DNA of 9,220 nucleotides, taken from assembly GCA_028701165.1 (NCBI GenBank), contig JAQVRG010000042.1, positions 1-9,220 of the forward strand. The letters run 5' to 3'. Positions within the stretch are counted from its first letter, which is position 1, and the number at the start of each line of letters is the position of its first letter. Shown piece after piece: positions 7,954-9,220 of the stretch. The position numbers and the translations under genes were made by a program. Source of the stretch: Eubacteriales bacterium. GTDB lineage: Bacteria; Bacillota; Clostridia; Christensenellales; CAG-138. The notes below the pieces were generated by a model. It was not told the DNA's origin, did no database searches, and worked only from the letters and a program-made list of their open reading frames with translations.

Positions 7954-7981
7954 TTGACATTTGATTGGAAATGTTTATAAT
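7954..7981 (+). promoter_or_regulatory. Perfect-consensus sigma-A promoter for rny
   Basis: TTGACA at 7954-7959 and TATAAT at 7976-7981 both match the vegetative sigma-factor consensus at all six positions, with a 16-base spacer. Transcription should start near 7988, leaving a leader of about 105 bases before the rny start codon. The site begins 27 bases after the recA stop. It is the strongest-looking promoter in the window and separates rny control from the upstream genes. Confidence 0.87.
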
Positions 7982-8008
7982 AAAATTCGAGTGATTATGT
8001 AGGTGTGT

Positions 8009-8031
8009 AATTTCATATATTTTATGAAGTT
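8009..8031 (+). promoter_or_regulatory. A/U-rich hairpin in the rny leader
   Basis: AATTTCATA at 8009-8017 can pair with TATGAAGTT at 8023-8031, giving a 9-pair stem with one G-U pair and a 5-base loop. It lies about 20 bases into the predicted transcript. The stem is mostly A-U, so it is weak, and no T tract follows, so it is not a terminator. Whether it has a function is unknown. Confidence 0.4.
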
Positions 8032-8074
8032 TGTCCATACATACTGTCATACACGGCATTGATATAGAATAGGT

Positions 8075-8095
8075 GGAGGTGTTAGTTAACCTGTG
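8075..8095 (+). promoter_or_regulatory. Ribosome binding site and GTG start of rny
   Basis: GGAGGTG at 8075-8081 is complementary to the 16S rRNA tail over seven bases. The GTG at 8093 is the first possible start in this frame, because an in-frame TAA lies at 8087-8089. The spacing is long: 13 bases from the last G of GGAGG, or 11 from the end of GGAGGTG. No better start is available, and the resulting N-terminus matches RNase Y. Confidence 0.75.
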
Positions 8096-9220
8096 GGTAA
8101 TTTCATAATCCCCCTGATCGTAGGGGCTTTAGCATTGGCGATCGGTTCGTTTGCCGGATACTACTACAGAAGAAACATCGCGGAGGCGAAGGTAGCAAAG
8201 GCAGAGGACGCCGTACGAAAGATGATTGACGATGCGCAAAAGCGCGCGGAAACATTAAAGAAGGAAACGCTGCTGGAAGCGAAGGAAGAAGCGTACCGGA
8301 TCAAGAGCGATAACGAGAAGGAGCTTCGTGATCGCAGGGCGGAGCAGCAGAGAACCGAAAGAAGACTGCTCCAGCGCGAAGAGATGCTGGATAAGAAGAT
8401 GGACAGCATCGAGCAGCGCGAAGAAGCGCTCACCCAGCGCCAGAAGGAAACGGAAGCGATGGAAGCCTCCGTGCAGGAAGTACATGATAAACAGCTCAAG
8501 GAGCTTGAAGCCATATCGGGATTGTCTATGGACGAGGCAAAGGAGATATTGCTCAGCAACGTAGAGCGTGATGCACGGCATGAGGCTGCCGTCATGCTGC
8601 GGGATATCGAAGCGAAAACCAAGGAAGAAGCCGATAAAAAAGCGCGCAACATCATAACGCTGGCCGTGCAGCGCTGCGCTGCCGATCATGTGGCGGAAAC
8701 GACGGTTTCCGTTGTGCCGCTTCCCAACGACGAGATGAAGGGTCGCATCATCGGCCGCGAGGGTCGCAACATCCGCACGCTGGAGACGGCGACGGGCGTG
8801 GATCTGATCATCGACGATACGCCCGAAGCGGTGATTCTGTCCGGCTTTGATCCAGTCCGGCGCGAAATTGCGAGAATCGCGCTGGAAAAGCTGATTCTTG
8901 ACGGACGCATTCATCCCGCGAGGATCGAGGAAATGGTGGAAAAGGCCCGCAAAGAGGTCGATACGCAGATACGCGAAGCGGGCGAACAGGCTATTTTCCA
9001 AACGGGTATTCACGGCTTGCATCATGAGCTTGTAAAGCTTCTTGGCAGAATGCGGTATCGCACAAGCTACGGGCAGAACGTATTGAAGCATTCCATTGAG
9101 GTTTCCCATATAGCCGGCATGATGGCGGCGGAGCTGGGCGCAAACGTGGCGCTTGCCAAGCGCGCGGGTCTGCTGCATGATATCGGCAAGGCTGTGGATC
9201 ATGAGGTCGAAGGGCCGCAC
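8093..9220 (+). CDS. rny: Ribonuclease Y, 3' truncated
   Basis: A membrane-anchored endoribonuclease that starts mRNA decay in many Firmicutes. The window holds the first 376 residues of a protein usually about 520 long. Residues about 3-23 form a single N-terminal membrane helix (IIPLIVGALALAIGSFAG). A long charged coiled coil with many Lys, Glu and Arg residues runs to about residue 190. A KH RNA-binding domain follows at about 207-270, with the GREG loop at 221-224. The HD phosphohydrolase domain begins near residue 330 and shows its metal-binding H362-D363 pair (LLHDIGKA). The remaining catalytic part lies beyond the window edge. The gene is open to the last base and has its own promoter. 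RNase Y next to recA is common in Firmicutes. The assignment is secure because helix, coiled coil, KH and HD occur in the family order. Confidence 0.96.
   Translation, partial: MGNFIIPLIVGALALAIGSFAGYYYRRNIAEAKVAKAEDAVRKMIDDAQKRAETLKKETLLEAKEEAYRIKSDNEKELRDRRAEQQRTERRLLQREEMLDKKMDSIEQREEALTQRQKETEAMEASVQEVHDKQLKELEAISGLSMDEAKEILLSNVERDARHEAAVMLRDIEAKTKEEADKKARNIITLAVQRCAADHVAETTVSVVPLPNDEMKGRIIGREGRNIRTLETATGVDLIIDDTPEAVILSGFDPVRREIARIALEKLILDGRIHPARIEEMVEKARKEVDTQIREAGEQAIFQTGIHGLHHELVKLLGRMRYRTSYGQNVLKHSIEVSHIAGMMAAELGANVALAKRAGLLHDIGKAVDHEVEGPH

Larger units (their letters stand above)
8003..8107 (+). repeat. Short direct repeat, 14 of 15 bases, spanning the rny leader and start
   Basis: GTGTGTAATTTCATA at 8003-8017 recurs as GTGGGTAATTTCATA at 8093-8107, with one mismatch and an offset of exactly 90 bases. 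The second copy is the first five codons of rny. Flanking sequence is not clearly similar, so this is a short repeat and not an evident long duplication. The coordinates given span both copies. Confidence 0.7.

Noticed and set aside
8003..8062. A 19-codon frame in the rny leader starting at GTG, ending in a His-rich stretch, as a possible leader peptide
   Set aside because: There is no Shine-Dalgarno sequence upstream, and the start overlaps the repeat, so the frame is explained by the copied start region. The internal ATG at 8024 also lacks a ribosome binding site.
8255..9220. A 321-codon open frame on the minus strand opposite rny
   Set aside because: It covers the RNase Y coiled coil, KH and HD regions, which are clearly coding on the + strand. 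The reverse translation shows no recognisable domain, so it is a shadow frame.
1..9220. Mobile elements, CRISPR arrays, tRNA/rRNA genes, phage or defence genes
   Set aside because: I read both strands for inverted terminal repeats, regularly spaced repeats, transposase or nuclease motifs and tRNA-like cloverleafs. Nothing convincing appeared, and nearly all the sequence is taken up by seven intact or edge-cut housekeeping genes.

Overview
The window is a stretch of bacterial housekeeping chromosome, and every gene lies on the + strand. The order is ribosomal protein S1 (5' end cut off) – FtsK/SpoIIIE DNA translocase – RimO – PgsA – CinA – RecA – RNase Y (3' end cut off). The run pgsA-cinA-recA-rny, preceded by a SpoIIIE-type translocase, is typical of Firmicutes, and the addition of rimO between translocase and pgsA fits Clostridia. 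Further support comes from a four-domain-type S1, a membrane-anchored RNase Y, strong GGAGG ribosome binding sites and TTG/GTG starts. Codons are fairly rich in G and C at third positions, so a moderate-GC clostridial lineage is more likely than a low-GC Clostridium. I cannot name the genus.

Layout: bases 1-1055 hold the S1 C-terminal part, which ends at a strong intrinsic terminator (1073-1103). A sigma-A-type promoter (1114-1142) then starts a tightly packed set: ftsK (1169-3748), rimO (3745-5037, 4-base overlap), pgsA (5034-5576, 4-base overlap), cinA (5593-6828) and recA (6881-7927). No terminator or convincing internal promoter is visible, so these five genes are probably one operon. After recA there is a 165-base gap with a perfect-consensus promoter (TTGACA, 16 bases, TATAAT). 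It gives rny (8093 to the window end) its own transcript with a leader of about 105 bases. No gene-free stretch reaches 300 bases; the gaps are 113, 16, 52 and 165 bases.

The genes serve chromosome handling and repair (translocase, RecA), translation (S1, RimO acting on ribosomal protein S12), phospholipid synthesis (PgsA), NAD-linked metabolite repair (CinA) and mRNA decay (RNase Y). They share a transcription unit more than a pathway. I see no mobile element, CRISPR array, toxin-antitoxin pair, phage gene or RNA gene, and no undescribed multi-gene system. The least explained part is the rny leader. A 15-base near-repeat of the rny start region lies exactly 90 bases upstream, and a segment just after it could pair with either copy.
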